A DNA stretch of 5,633 nucleotides. Source: Ignavibacteria bacterium. Its GTDB lineage: Bacteria; Bacteroidota; Ignavibacteria; Tepidaquicellales; OLB5. The translations under genes were made by a program, and so were the position numbers. A model generated the notes under the pieces. It was not told the DNA's origin. It saw nothing but the letters and a program-made list of their open reading frames with translations, and made no database searches. Where the stretch lies: assembly GCA_027492415.1 (NCBI GenBank), contig JAPUEV010000364.1, positions 1 through 5,633 on the forward strand. The letters are read 5' to 3'. Of this stretch, positions 1-5,387 are shown in pieces; positions within the stretch are counted from its first letter, which is position 1; every line of letters starts with the position of its first letter.

Positions 1-1450
1 CGAGATTATCAGTACCGGTGTTAACCTGTATTGTATCATATACTGACTGGTTATCCGGAATTGGTATATTGATATTCCTGCATATAGTTGTTGTGTTAAC
101 GCCTATGATATCAAAACCTGTTAGCGTAATATCAGATGAAGAATTATTCTGCATTGTATCGTTGGTAGTGATGTACATTTTATTCCCGGTGCCAAAAACA
201 ATTGAAACCGGAATATTTTCGGAAACATTCATGGAATCATTGAACTGGTAGCTGGTAATCAGGCTTCCGGCTGAACTGAATTTCCGGAAAAAAACATCGT
301 GGTATGCAGAGCGTGTTCCCGCAAAAATAACATTTCCTGCAGGATCAACGGCAACAGAGTTACCTGTTTCATTTGTGTTGTTATTGCCTGAGGAATATAT
401 TTTTCTATAGGTTTCGTTACCGTTTGAAGTATTATATTTTATCAGGAATGCATCCCTGCCTTTGGAATTATTTGTGAAAGTTCCGCAAACATAGAGATCG
501 TTGTTTGAGCCGAGTTCAATTGCTGAAGCTGTATTAAACCCGCCTGATAAAGTGCCTGATGTTCTTTTAGCCCACTGAAGCTGTCCAAGCCCGGAAGAAA
601 ACTTAATGGTTTCTATCTGTTCGGGTCCCATAACACCTGACCAGCCTGTAACATAAACATCGCCGGTGGATGGATCGACTTTGAAGGCTGTAACAACATC
701 AATCGTGTTATTGGGATTATTATACACCGCGCTCCATTGTGATGTACCGTTTTGATCAATTTGTGAGACAAAGATATCATAAGGAACAGGAGAGTATCTT
801 GTACCTGCAAGATATGCATTTCCGGAATTATCGATATCTATTTTAGCATCAACAACATTAATGTTCTGTGTTGAGCTCCATTGCAGCACACCTGCATTGC
901 TATATTTTACGCAGTATGAAGCCCAGCCGGGGCTGGGGCCGCTGCTTACATGAAGCTCATATGAAAGATATACAGTACCTGAATGATCAACCTTGATATC
1001 TTTGTAAGCCCACTGGAATAAAGAAACCCCGTTATACCTTGCCCATACAATATCACCATTACCATTATATTTTACAACCAAAGCCCTTGAGTAAAGAGAA
1101 TTGTTCAAAGTATCTGCAACCCCGCATATATAAGCATTGCCTGAATCATCAACAGCCATAGCGTATGGCGCGGTTCTTCCGCCTGAGGTGCTTTGGAATG
1201 TCTTACTCCATAGTAAATTACCTTCGGGTGAATATTTAAGAAGTATTATTCTTGCAGTAGGATCCTCCCAATTACCGGAATTACTTTTAAATCCCGCAAT
1301 GAATACATTCCCGCTGTTATCAGTCTTTGTCATGCTGCTTAATTCTTTGGCTCCGCTGTTATAGGTTCTTGACCATATTTTCGCTGTTTCCTGCTGTGAA
1401 TACAGCACACCGCATGCTGCAAGTAAGATAGTTATTATTAAAATTTTCAT
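1..1450 (-). CDS. Secreted SBBP-type beta-propeller protein, C-terminal end outside the window
   Basis: The leftward frame is open for 483 codons from the ATG at 1450-1448 and runs off the left edge without a stop. The N-terminus is MK followed by a hydrophobic stretch (residues 3-17), which is an export signal. Two readings are possible: signal peptidase I cleavage near YSQ/Q (residues 17-20), or a lipobox LAAC ending at Cys13. After this the protein is built from repeats of 51-57 residues. Each has a D-x-S-G-N-x-Y-I-x-G turn (near residues 44, 101, 155, 207, 259, 314, 369, and a weaker one near 420), followed by a strand like L-L-K-Y-x-x-x-G-x-x-x-W. This matches the SBBP/beta-propeller repeat families, usually extracellular in this group and often ending in a type IX secretion sorting domain. 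Any such domain would lie beyond base 1. The specific substrate or partner is unknown. A weak GGGA lies upstream of the start. The gene is probably co-transcribed with the secreted-protein gene 26 bases upstream. Confidence 0.85.
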   Translation of the reverse strand, partial: MKILIITILLAACGVLYSQQETAKIWSRTYNSGAKELSSMTKTDNSGNVFIAGFKSNSGNWEDPTARIILLKYSPEGNLLWSKTFQSTSGGRTAPYAMAVDDSGNAYICGVADTLNNSLYSRALVVKYNGNGDIVWARYNGVSLFQWAYKDIKVDHSGTVYLSYELHVSSGPSPGWASYCVKYSNAGVLQWSSTQNINVVDAKIDIDNSGNAYLAGTRYSPVPYDIFVSQIDQNGTSQWSAVYNNPNNTIDVVTAFKVDPSTGDVYVTGWSGVMGPEQIETIKFSSGLGQLQWAKRTSGTLSGGFNTASAIELGSNNDLYVCGTFTNNSKGRDAFLIKYNTSNGNETYRKIYSSGNNNTNETGNSVAVDPAGNVIFAGTRSAYHDVFFRKFSSAGSLITSYQFNDSMNVSENIPVSIVFGTGNKMYITTNDTMQNNSSSDITLTGFDIIGVNTTTICRNINIPIPDNQSVYDTIQVNTGTDNL

Positions 1451-1476
1451 TTTGTTTTTCCCTGGCTAACTATTTT

Positions 1477-1929
1477 TTATTTTACTGTAATTTCATTTTT
1501 TGAGTAATACTTTGTAAGGTTGCCGCTGTGAAAATTAACCTGGCGGTCATCCCAGTTTATTGCGTAGACCCTGTATACTCCGGGTTTATCAAAGTAGAAC
1601 GCTTCAGTTGTGCAGAACCTTCTGTAACCCGGCTCAAAGTAAGTGAAGTATTCATTTACAAATCCGTTATCAAGCCCGTCATCGCCTACTGTATGTATCA
1701 CCCAGCCCACGGTGATATTATTCCCGCCTTCAGCACCAATTGGCAGAGGATTGCTGAAATGGAAAATAACCGGGCTCCCTGTGGAAATTTCTGTTAGCGG
1801 ATCAACCGGGTAAACGTTATCATCTACACTTTTACAAAATGTAAATGTGCCCTGCGCGTAAACTGAGGCTGAAAGTATCATAATGAATGCAGTAAAGTAT
1901 CGGATTAATGTGATCTTGTTCATTTTCAT
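1477..1929 (-). CDS. Small secreted protein of unknown function, predicted beta-sandwich
   Basis: The product has 150 residues. It starts MKMNK, followed by a hydrophobic segment (about 8-22) and a good signal peptidase I site, SVYA/QG (cleavage after residue 25), so export is well supported. The mature part of about 125 residues alternates short hydrophobic and polar segments typical of beta strands and ends in a strand-like NEITVK. It contains a Gly/Asp-rich loop (GDDGLDNG, 82-89) and the strand PGVYRVYAINW (116-126). Cys32 and Cys106 are the only cysteines in the mature part and could form a disulfide. No catalytic motif is visible and I do not recognise the family. Two ATG codons are possible (1929 and 1923) and neither has a Shine-Dalgarno sequence; the upstream one is used here. 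The beta-propeller gene starts 26 bases after the stop, suggesting a shared transcript. The upstream region contains a structured segment and a candidate promoter. Confidence 0.85.
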   Translation of the reverse strand: MKMNKITLIRYFTAFIMILSASVYAQGTFTFCKSVDDNVYPVDPLTEISTGSPVIFHFSNPLPIGAEGGNNITVGWVIHTVGDDGLDNGFVNEYFTYFEPGYRRFCTTEAFYFDKPGVYRVYAINWDDRQVNFHSGNLTKYYSKNEITVK

Positions 1930-1963
1930 TTTAAAGTTTTTATTTAAATGTTCTTAAATTTAC

Positions 1964-2007
1964 AGGATGGAAACCCGCAGCCTATTACCGGAAGCGGGTA
2001 TCATCCT
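1964..2007. other. Strong interrupted hairpin between divergent genes
   Basis: AGGATG (1964-1969) pairs with CATCCT (2002-2007), and ACCCGC (1973-1978) pairs with GCGGGT (1994-1999). This makes 12 base pairs with a small internal loop (1970-1972 against 2000-2001) and a 15-base apical loop. It is GC-rich within an AT-rich gap. Neither strand has a T-run after it, and both flanking genes point away from it, so it is not a convincing terminator. On the minus strand it would sit 34 bases before the start codon of the secreted-protein gene, suggesting a leader structure. Confidence 0.6.
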
Positions 2008-2008
2008 T

Positions 2009-2139
2009 AGTTAGCGCAAGGCAAACAATATGTCTATCCTTACGTGAGAACCTGCAAATAAAAACAGGGGGGTTTGCCGGCTGCTATTTATATGAATTTT
2101 TTTCATGATGAGACATATTATTTTTGAATTACGCTAACT
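2009..2139. repeat. 131-bp segment bounded by long imperfect inverted repeats
   Basis: The left arm is 2009-2035 and the right arm is 2139-2111 read in reverse complement. Both begin AGTTAGCG (8 of 8 identical) and end AATATGTCT (9 of 9 identical). Between these blocks lie 10 and 12 bases sharing 6 matches (pattern yAAkkCAAA). In all, 23 of 29 aligned positions agree. Inside are GGCAAAC (2020-2026) with GTTTGCC (2072-2078), CCTG (2051-2054) with CAGG (2065-2068), and ATGAA (2092-2096) with TTCAT (2102-2106). The two large inner pairings cross, so they exclude each other or form a pseudoknot. No target-site duplication is visible at the ends and there is no transposase gene. It could be a MITE-like remnant, a structured RNA, or a large operator. 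Confidence 0.6.
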
Positions 2140-2143
2140 GGTA

Positions 2144-2175
2144 CAAAGATAGTTTTGTGATAACCGCATTACAAA
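2144..2175 (-). promoter_or_regulatory. Candidate Bacteroidetes-type promoter, leftward
   Basis: Read on the minus strand there is TTTG (2175-2172), a 20-base spacer, then TATCTTTG (2151-2144). This fits the pattern known from Bacteroides and Flavobacterium housekeeping promoters (TTTG or TTG, about 20 bases, TAnnTTTG). Transcription would start near 2139-2140, at the outer end of the inverted-repeat arm, and lead to the secreted-protein gene. The match is exact in both elements, but the motif is short and it is unproven that this organism uses that consensus. Confidence 0.42.
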
Positions 2176-2226
2176 TAGAAATTAGCCCAATAATAACCGT
2201 GTAAAACCTGAAATTACCATTAAACC

Positions 2227-2257
2227 TTGCAATTATTTATAATTTTAAGCAATTTTG
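2227..2257 (+). promoter_or_regulatory. Candidate promoter for the 478-residue orphan gene
   Basis: TTG (2227-2229), a 20-base spacer and CAATTTTG (2250-2257) match the Bacteroidetes pattern TTG-N20-TAnnTTTG with one mismatch in the second element. Transcription would start roughly 17 bases before the ATG at 2281, giving a short leader without a Shine-Dalgarno sequence. Another -7-like element, an exact TAGTTTTG at 2150-2157, lies further upstream, but its nearest TTG (2124-2126) is 23 bases away. Confidence 0.3.
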
Positions 2258-2280
2258 AGTATATAAAATAATCGCCTGGA

Positions 2281-3717
2281 ATGAAGACATTTGAGTTTTT
2301 AAAAGTTTTGGATAAAAAAGAGTTTTTAAGGTTCAATGATTTTGTTAGCTCCCCCTTTTTTAATAAAAGGATGGATCTGATCAAGCTTATGGAAATCTTA
2401 AAGGAAAACTATCCTTTATTTGAGGTGACAGAAGAAGAGATATACAAATCTGTTTACGGAAAAACAGAATACAACAGGCAGGTAACACGTAACCTGATCA
2501 GCCGCGTACAGGCATTGCTGGATAAATATCTGACACAGCTTGGAATAGAAAAGGAAAAGACATTCAGCGATATTTCATTTGCATACGAGCTTGCAAGGAG
2601 AGGAAAACCGGAAAGGGTAAAAAAAGTTTTGGATAAAGGCATAGTAGAACTGAAAAACGAAACGTATTCAGTGGAATATTTAAAAAAACTTTTTGAATAC
2701 CTTGAAACCATGAACTCACTTTCAGTTGAAAGAGAAAATTACAAACTGAAAGTTGAAGATTCAGTTTTAAGAGGCGAGTGCGCTGCTGATTATTTCCTGT
2801 TATCGTTCCTGCGGATAGCAAACGAGTTTGCGGTATTTAAATACGTTAGCAGGTATGAAAAAAACAAAGAGCTTTTTAATGGATTTATGAATTATTTTGA
2901 TTTTGAAAAATACCTTGAGAACCTTAAAAGCCTTAACTCAGAGTATTATGCAATAACATCGATCTTCTATTATGGCCTGCTCAGTAAAGTAAACGACCCC
3001 GTTGGCCGTAACAGGGATAAGCTTAAAACACTTGTATTTGAAAACCTGGACAGCATGAAGCTTAAAGACCAGTATACATGCTGGACAATGCTGTTTGCAT
3101 CATATATATTTACAGAAACAGTTCAGAATAAACCTGTACACAAAGAGCTGCATGAAATAAACAAAGTATTTGTTCAAAGAAACCTTGTACCGCGTGATGA
3201 AATTGGATATGTAATGGGAAGTAATTATCATAATATTGCTATGCAGGCAATTATATCAAAAGATTTTGACTGGGCTGAAGAATTTCTGAATAAATATAAA
3301 GATCATATTGAGCCCGGCAACAGGGAAAATATGTATTGCGTTCTGATGGCTTCCTGTCTGTTCGGAAAAAAGGAATACGTGAGATGTATTGACTTTTTAA
3401 GCAAGGCTGTAAGTGATAACGTTATGACTAAGATCCTAATACGCTCAACTTATATAAAATGTTATTACGAGCTAAGCTATTTTGATGAAGCTGAATCAGC
3501 AATAGAAGCATTGCGCATGTTCATTTACCAGAATAGGGAGCTGACTCCGCAGATAAAGCGCTCGTTACCGGATTTTATCAAATACTCACGGCTGCTGCTG
3601 AAAGCGAAGTCAGCAAACGGGAATCTTCCGGAAGAAATTTACATTACAGCAAAGAATTCAGGCGGTTTTAACTCCAAATCATGGGTAATTGAAAAGATGG
3701 AAGAGCTGCTGAAATAA
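2281..3717 (+). CDS. Helical repeat-like protein of unknown function, 'SPFFN' type
   Basis: The 478-residue product has no signal peptide or membrane segment and is almost entirely predicted helix, rich in Lys, Glu, Leu and Tyr, so it should be cytosolic. The N-terminal region carries a conserved-looking block: FLRFNDFVSSPFFNKR (15-30), then L-x-x-L-x-x-x-YP (36-45), IYKSVYGKTEYN (54-65) and a leucine-rich helix ending LLDKYL (79-84). From memory, this N-terminal pattern ('kFxxFlxSPyFN...lY..lf....YN...lr.l.s.l...l..yL') is typical of a widespread uncharacterised family in Bacteroidetes and Ignavibacteria. The remainder (about 90-460) reads like irregular TPR-type helix pairs, for example near 345-410 (MASCLFGKKEYVRCIDFLSK; ECF-like motifs are absent). 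No enzyme motif is visible. A protein-binding scaffold is possible but unproven. It stands alone: divergent from the secreted-protein operon and 121 bases before the sigma gene. Confidence 0.85.
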   Translation: MKTFEFLKVLDKKEFLRFNDFVSSPFFNKRMDLIKLMEILKENYPLFEVTEEEIYKSVYGKTEYNRQVTRNLISRVQALLDKYLTQLGIEKEKTFSDISFAYELARRGKPERVKKVLDKGIVELKNETYSVEYLKKLFEYLETMNSLSVERENYKLKVEDSVLRGECAADYFLLSFLRIANEFAVFKYVSRYEKNKELFNGFMNYFDFEKYLENLKSLNSEYYAITSIFYYGLLSKVNDPVGRNRDKLKTLVFENLDSMKLKDQYTCWTMLFASYIFTETVQNKPVHKELHEINKVFVQRNLVPRDEIGYVMGSNYHNIAMQAIISKDFDWAEEFLNKYKDHIEPGNRENMYCVLMASCLFGKKEYVRCIDFLSKAVSDNVMTKILIRSTYIKCYYELSYFDEAESAIEALRMFIYQNRELTPQIKRSLPDFIKYSRLLLKAKSANGNLPEEIYITAKNSGGFNSKSWVIEKMEELLK

Positions 3718-3737
3718 AGCATTTCGGGGGGTTTTTT
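3709..3737 (+). terminator. Weak candidate terminator after the orphan gene
   Basis: GAAAT (3711-3715) can pair with ATTTC (3721-3725), extended by one T-G wobble and one C-G pair (3709-3710 with 3726-3727). Six G (3726-3731) and six T (3732-3737) follow. The T-run suits intrinsic termination, but the stem is short, AT-rich and overlaps the stop codon, so support is weak. If it works, it would separate this gene from the sigma-factor unit. Confidence 0.28.
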
Positions 3738-3838
3738 GCTGAAAATGATAAAAATCACAAATTAAAATAAATATTCTATAAAACCGTCTAACATAAAAGA
3801 AAGCAGTACGATGTTAATTTTAATACCGGTTCAATTAA

Positions 3839-4453
3839 ATGGAAATTGCAGTATCAGGGGAATTAGAAAAAGATTTTGATTTGAAAAAAAATCTTGAAAA
3901 ACAAAACTCCCTGGTTAAGGAAGTTATCGAAAAAGAAAGCCCGAGATTACTTGGCTTTATAAAACGCAGGGTAGCTGCTGAGTCTGATGCAGAGGATATT
4001 CTGCAGGATGTTTTCTACCAGTTCACCAAGACCATGCGTGAGGATCCCATAGAAAGAGCGGCATCATGGCTTTTTAAGGCAGCTTCAAACAAGATAATTG
4101 ACTGGTACCGGAAGATAAAGCCTGTATCCCTGGATAAGATGAACGAATCTGTATTTGATGAGGATGTAAATAATTCATTCCGTTTTGAAGACCGGGCATT
4201 TGACGATACACAGTCCCAGGATGTTCTATACAACAGGCAGGAGTTCTGGCCTATGATAGAAGAGCTGCTTAACAACCTGCCTGAAAAACAGCGTGAAGTT
4301 TTTATAATGCATGAATTTGAAGGAAAAAGCTTCAGGGAAATTTCTGAAATAACCGGTGTGGGGATTAATACACTGCTTTCAAGAAAACGCTACGCAGAGC
4401 TGTACCTGCGTGAAGAATTAAAAGAGCTTTATGATGAAATTACATCAAACTAA
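3839..4453 (+). CDS. RNA polymerase sigma-70 factor, ECF subfamily
   Basis: The 204-residue product would direct RNA polymerase to a small promoter set, usually in response to an envelope or stress signal. Region 2 spans about 28-92: the DAEDILQDVFYQF helix (50-62) corresponds to the core-binding segment 2.1/2.2, and ASWLFKAASNKIIDWYRK (75-92) to the DNA-melting and -10 recognition segments 2.3/2.4. A linker rich in Asp, Asn and Phe follows (93-135). Region 4 spans 138-192: LLNNLPEKQREVFIMHEFEG (143-162), then the helix-turn-helix SFREISEITGVGINTLLSRKRYA (164-186) that would read the -35 element. Length is typical for ECF factors, and there is no region 1 or 3. The first 27 residues form a charged extension. 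The ATG has no Shine-Dalgarno sequence, like most genes here. The next gene starts 21 bases after the stop, so co-transcription is likely. No convincing autoregulated ECF promoter is visible upstream. The ECF group cannot be assigned by eye. Confidence 0.93.
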   Translation: MEIAVSGELEKDFDLKKNLEKQNSLVKEVIEKESPRLLGFIKRRVAAESDAEDILQDVFYQFTKTMREDPIERAASWLFKAASNKIIDWYRKIKPVSLDKMNESVFDEDVNNSFRFEDRAFDDTQSQDVLYNRQEFWPMIEELLNNLPEKQREVFIMHEFEGKSFREISEITGVGINTLLSRKRYAELYLREELKELYDEITSN

Positions 4454-4474
4454 AAAGAAATTTAAGGTAACATA

Positions 4475-4858
4475 ATGAGACATAGAAAATTCATAAGAGG
4501 ACCCCTCTTTATATTAAAGCTGGTTTTAATACTGGCAATAACCAGCGCAGTTGTGATGCTGTTATGGAACGCTCTTATCCCGGCAATATTCAGCGGACCG
4601 GTTCTTTCATACTGGCAGTCGGCGGGATTGCTTGTACTTGCTAAAATACTGTTCGGCTCAATGGGGCGCGGTTTCGGCAGGAGGCATCATCACTCACCTG
4701 ATGAGATGTGGAAAAAGAAATTAAAGGCAAAGTATGAATCCATGACACCCGAGGAAAAGGAAAAGTTCCGCTCTAAATGCAAAAGCAGGTTCATTTATAT
4801 GGATCTTAGCGATGAAAGCAAAACAGGTGGGCAGGAAAATGAAGCTGAATGTAAATAA
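4475..4858 (+). CDS. Small two-helix membrane protein next to the ECF sigma factor
   Basis: The product has 127 residues. A basic start (MRHRKFIR) precedes a first membrane segment at about 11-33, a short loop with WNALIPAIFSGP (31-42), and a second segment at about 44-62 containing YWQSAGLLVLAKILFG. A glycine/arginine patch GRGFGRR (64-70), three histidines (71-73), and a highly charged helix follow, with MTPEEKEKFRSK (90-101). Both ends probably face the cytoplasm. From memory, this arrangement (WN.L.P.IF, FWQA.GLL.L.KILFG, Gly/His patch, EE(R/K).KF tail) is a common uncharacterised family in Bacteroidetes, frequently beside ECF sigma genes. A membrane-bound sensor or anti-sigma role is an inference from position; no known anti-sigma domain is visible. 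The His cluster and Cys102/Cys126 could bind a metal. AAGG (4464-4467) is a weak ribosome site, and the sigma gene ends 21 bases upstream. Confidence 0.85.
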   Translation: MRHRKFIRGPLFILKLVLILAITSAVVMLLWNALIPAIFSGPVLSYWQSAGLLVLAKILFGSMGRGFGRRHHHSPDEMWKKKLKAKYESMTPEEKEKFRSKCKSRFIYMDLSDESKTGGQENEAECK

Positions 4859-4892
4859 TTAAATTTAATAATAAACTTAATTTAAATTTAAA

Positions 4893-5108
4893 ATGGAAGT
4901 ATTTGTTTTCAGAACAGGAGTAAACAAGCAGGAGCATATTCACAGCATAGCACCGCAATTGAACGCAATAAGCGGTGTAAAGAAGTGGAGCTTTGACCTG
5001 GAAGACCATGAAAACATTCTGCGGATAGAAGCAGTAGGAATATCTCCCGGCGAAATTGAAAATTTACTGGCAAGATCAAATTACTTCTGTGAAGAATTAC
5101 CTGATTAA
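4893..5108 (+). CDS. HMA-like small protein lacking the metal-binding cysteine pair
   Basis: The 71-residue product has the beta-alpha-beta-beta-alpha-beta pattern of heavy-metal-associated/ferredoxin-like domains: strand EVFVFRT (2-8), helix KQEHIHSIAPQLNAI (12-26), strand VKKWSFDL (29-36), strand ILRIEAVG (42-49), helix SPGEIENLLARSN (51-63) and a final segment ending CEELPD. The GMxCxxC copper site is absent; the only cysteine is Cys66. Thus it is unlikely to be a classical metallochaperone, and may act as a protein-binding or ligand-binding module. Similar short proteins ending in 'YCEEL' are known to me from Bacteroidetes as hypothetical proteins. It is the third gene of the sigma-factor unit, starting 34 bases after the preceding stop. 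That spacer is all A/T except one C and has no Shine-Dalgarno sequence. A strong hairpin follows directly. Confidence 0.8.
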   Translation: MEVFVFRTGVNKQEHIHSIAPQLNAISGVKKWSFDLEDHENILRIEAVGISPGEIENLLARSNYFCEELPD

Positions 5109-5109
5109 T

Positions 5110-5138
5110 CTTAAGGGACTTAATAAAAGTCCCTTAAG
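5110..5138 (+). terminator. Perfect 11-bp hairpin ending the sigma-factor unit
   Basis: CTTAAGGGACT (5110-5120) and AGTCCCTTAAG (5128-5138) pair without mismatch around a 7-base AT loop, starting two bases after the stop codon of the HMA-like gene. The position argues for transcription termination or 3'-end protection. The classic run of T is missing; an AT-rich stretch (CATTTAATATTATT) follows instead, so termination may be imperfect or of another type. Confidence 0.6.
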
Positions 5139-5374
5139 CATTTAATATTATTCCTCATAAAATATCCTGCATTTAACCAAATTTATCATATTAACCGGCT
5201 TTTCAGGAAACGATAATTTAATAAAATATTAATTTTAGCCAAGAAACCCCGGTTTATTTTGTAATGTTTAATATTTAAAGTTGCATTATCACACATATAT
5301 TATTATCTTAAGGGCATATCAATTCCACATTGAAAACTTTTTTTTCCATGGTCTTATGTAATAATAATGACCAG

Positions 5375-5381
5375 AAAGGAG
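5375..5381 (+). promoter_or_regulatory. Shine-Dalgarno sequence that fixes the CBS-protein start
   Basis: AAAGGAG lies 6 bases before the ATG at 5388, an ideal distance. It decides between this start and an in-frame ATG at 5367, which would add seven residues and place the AAAGGAG inside the coding region. It is the only strong ribosome site in the window. Confidence 0.75.
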
Positions 5382-5387
5382 TACCAC

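Larger units (their letters stand above)
1930..2140 (-). promoter_or_regulatory. Candidate structured 5' leader of the secreted-protein operon
   Basis: If the leftward promoter candidate at 2175-2144 is real, transcription would begin near 2139-2140 and give a leader of about 210 bases before the ATG at 1929. Seen in sequence: this leader would open with one arm of a long inverted repeat (2139-2111), pair with the other arm (2035-2009), then form a 12-bp hairpin (2007-1964), then an AT-rich unpaired stretch up to the start codon. ATCCTTA occurs twice on the plus strand (2003-2009 and 2036-2042), so the hairpin arm AGGAT at 1964-1968 has an alternative partner. Such organisation resembles a riboswitch or other cis-acting leader, but I see no signature of a named class (cobalamin, TPP, SAM, c-di-GMP). 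The leader role is inference; a small mobile palindromic element is the main alternative. Confidence 0.35.

Noticed and set aside
18..819. Frames of 77 codons (18-251, rightward) and 68 codons (613-819, leftward)
   Set aside because: Both are shadows of the propeller gene, whose true frame is open across 1-1450 and was missed only because its stop lies outside the window.
1137..1364. 75-codon rightward frame
   Set aside because: It lies wholly inside the leftward beta-propeller gene, whose repeat pattern is unmistakable, and has no domain features of its own.
1964..2007. Intrinsic terminator
   Set aside because: It has no T-run on either strand and lies between divergent genes, where no transcript is expected to end.
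2011..2106. 31-codon leftward reading frame (MKKIHINSSR...) inside the inverted repeat, a possible leader peptide
   Set aside because: It has no ribosome site, its composition gives no attenuation codon run, and a frame this short is expected by chance. Its placement within paired RNA arms argues against efficient translation.
2009..2139. Integron attC-like recombination site
   Set aside because: The arms carry GTTA at the left and TAAC at the right. attC sites have the opposite order (RYYYAAC at the left end, GTTRRRY at the right), and GTTAGCG does not fit GTTRRRY. No integrase or gene cassette is nearby.
2009..2139. Insertion-sequence terminal repeats with target duplication
   Set aside because: Bases outside the two arms (ATCCTT at the left, GGTACA at the right) do not match, and there is no transposase frame inside. 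Only a MITE-like remnant remains possible.
2454..2821. Two leftward 85-codon frames
   Set aside because: They lie antisense inside the 478-residue gene, have no ribosome sites, and have low-complexity Ser/Phe/Leu composition typical of antisense shadows.
3785..3793. CGTCTAAC as the -10 element of an autoregulated ECF promoter for the sigma gene
   Set aside because: It resembles some ECF -10 elements, but no AAC-type -35 element lies at a suitable distance upstream.
5330..5365. TTGAAA (5330-5335) with TATGTA (5355-5360) as a promoter for the CBS gene
   Set aside because: The spacing of 19 bases and the poor -10 match are weak, and the predicted start would fall nearly on the ribosome site.
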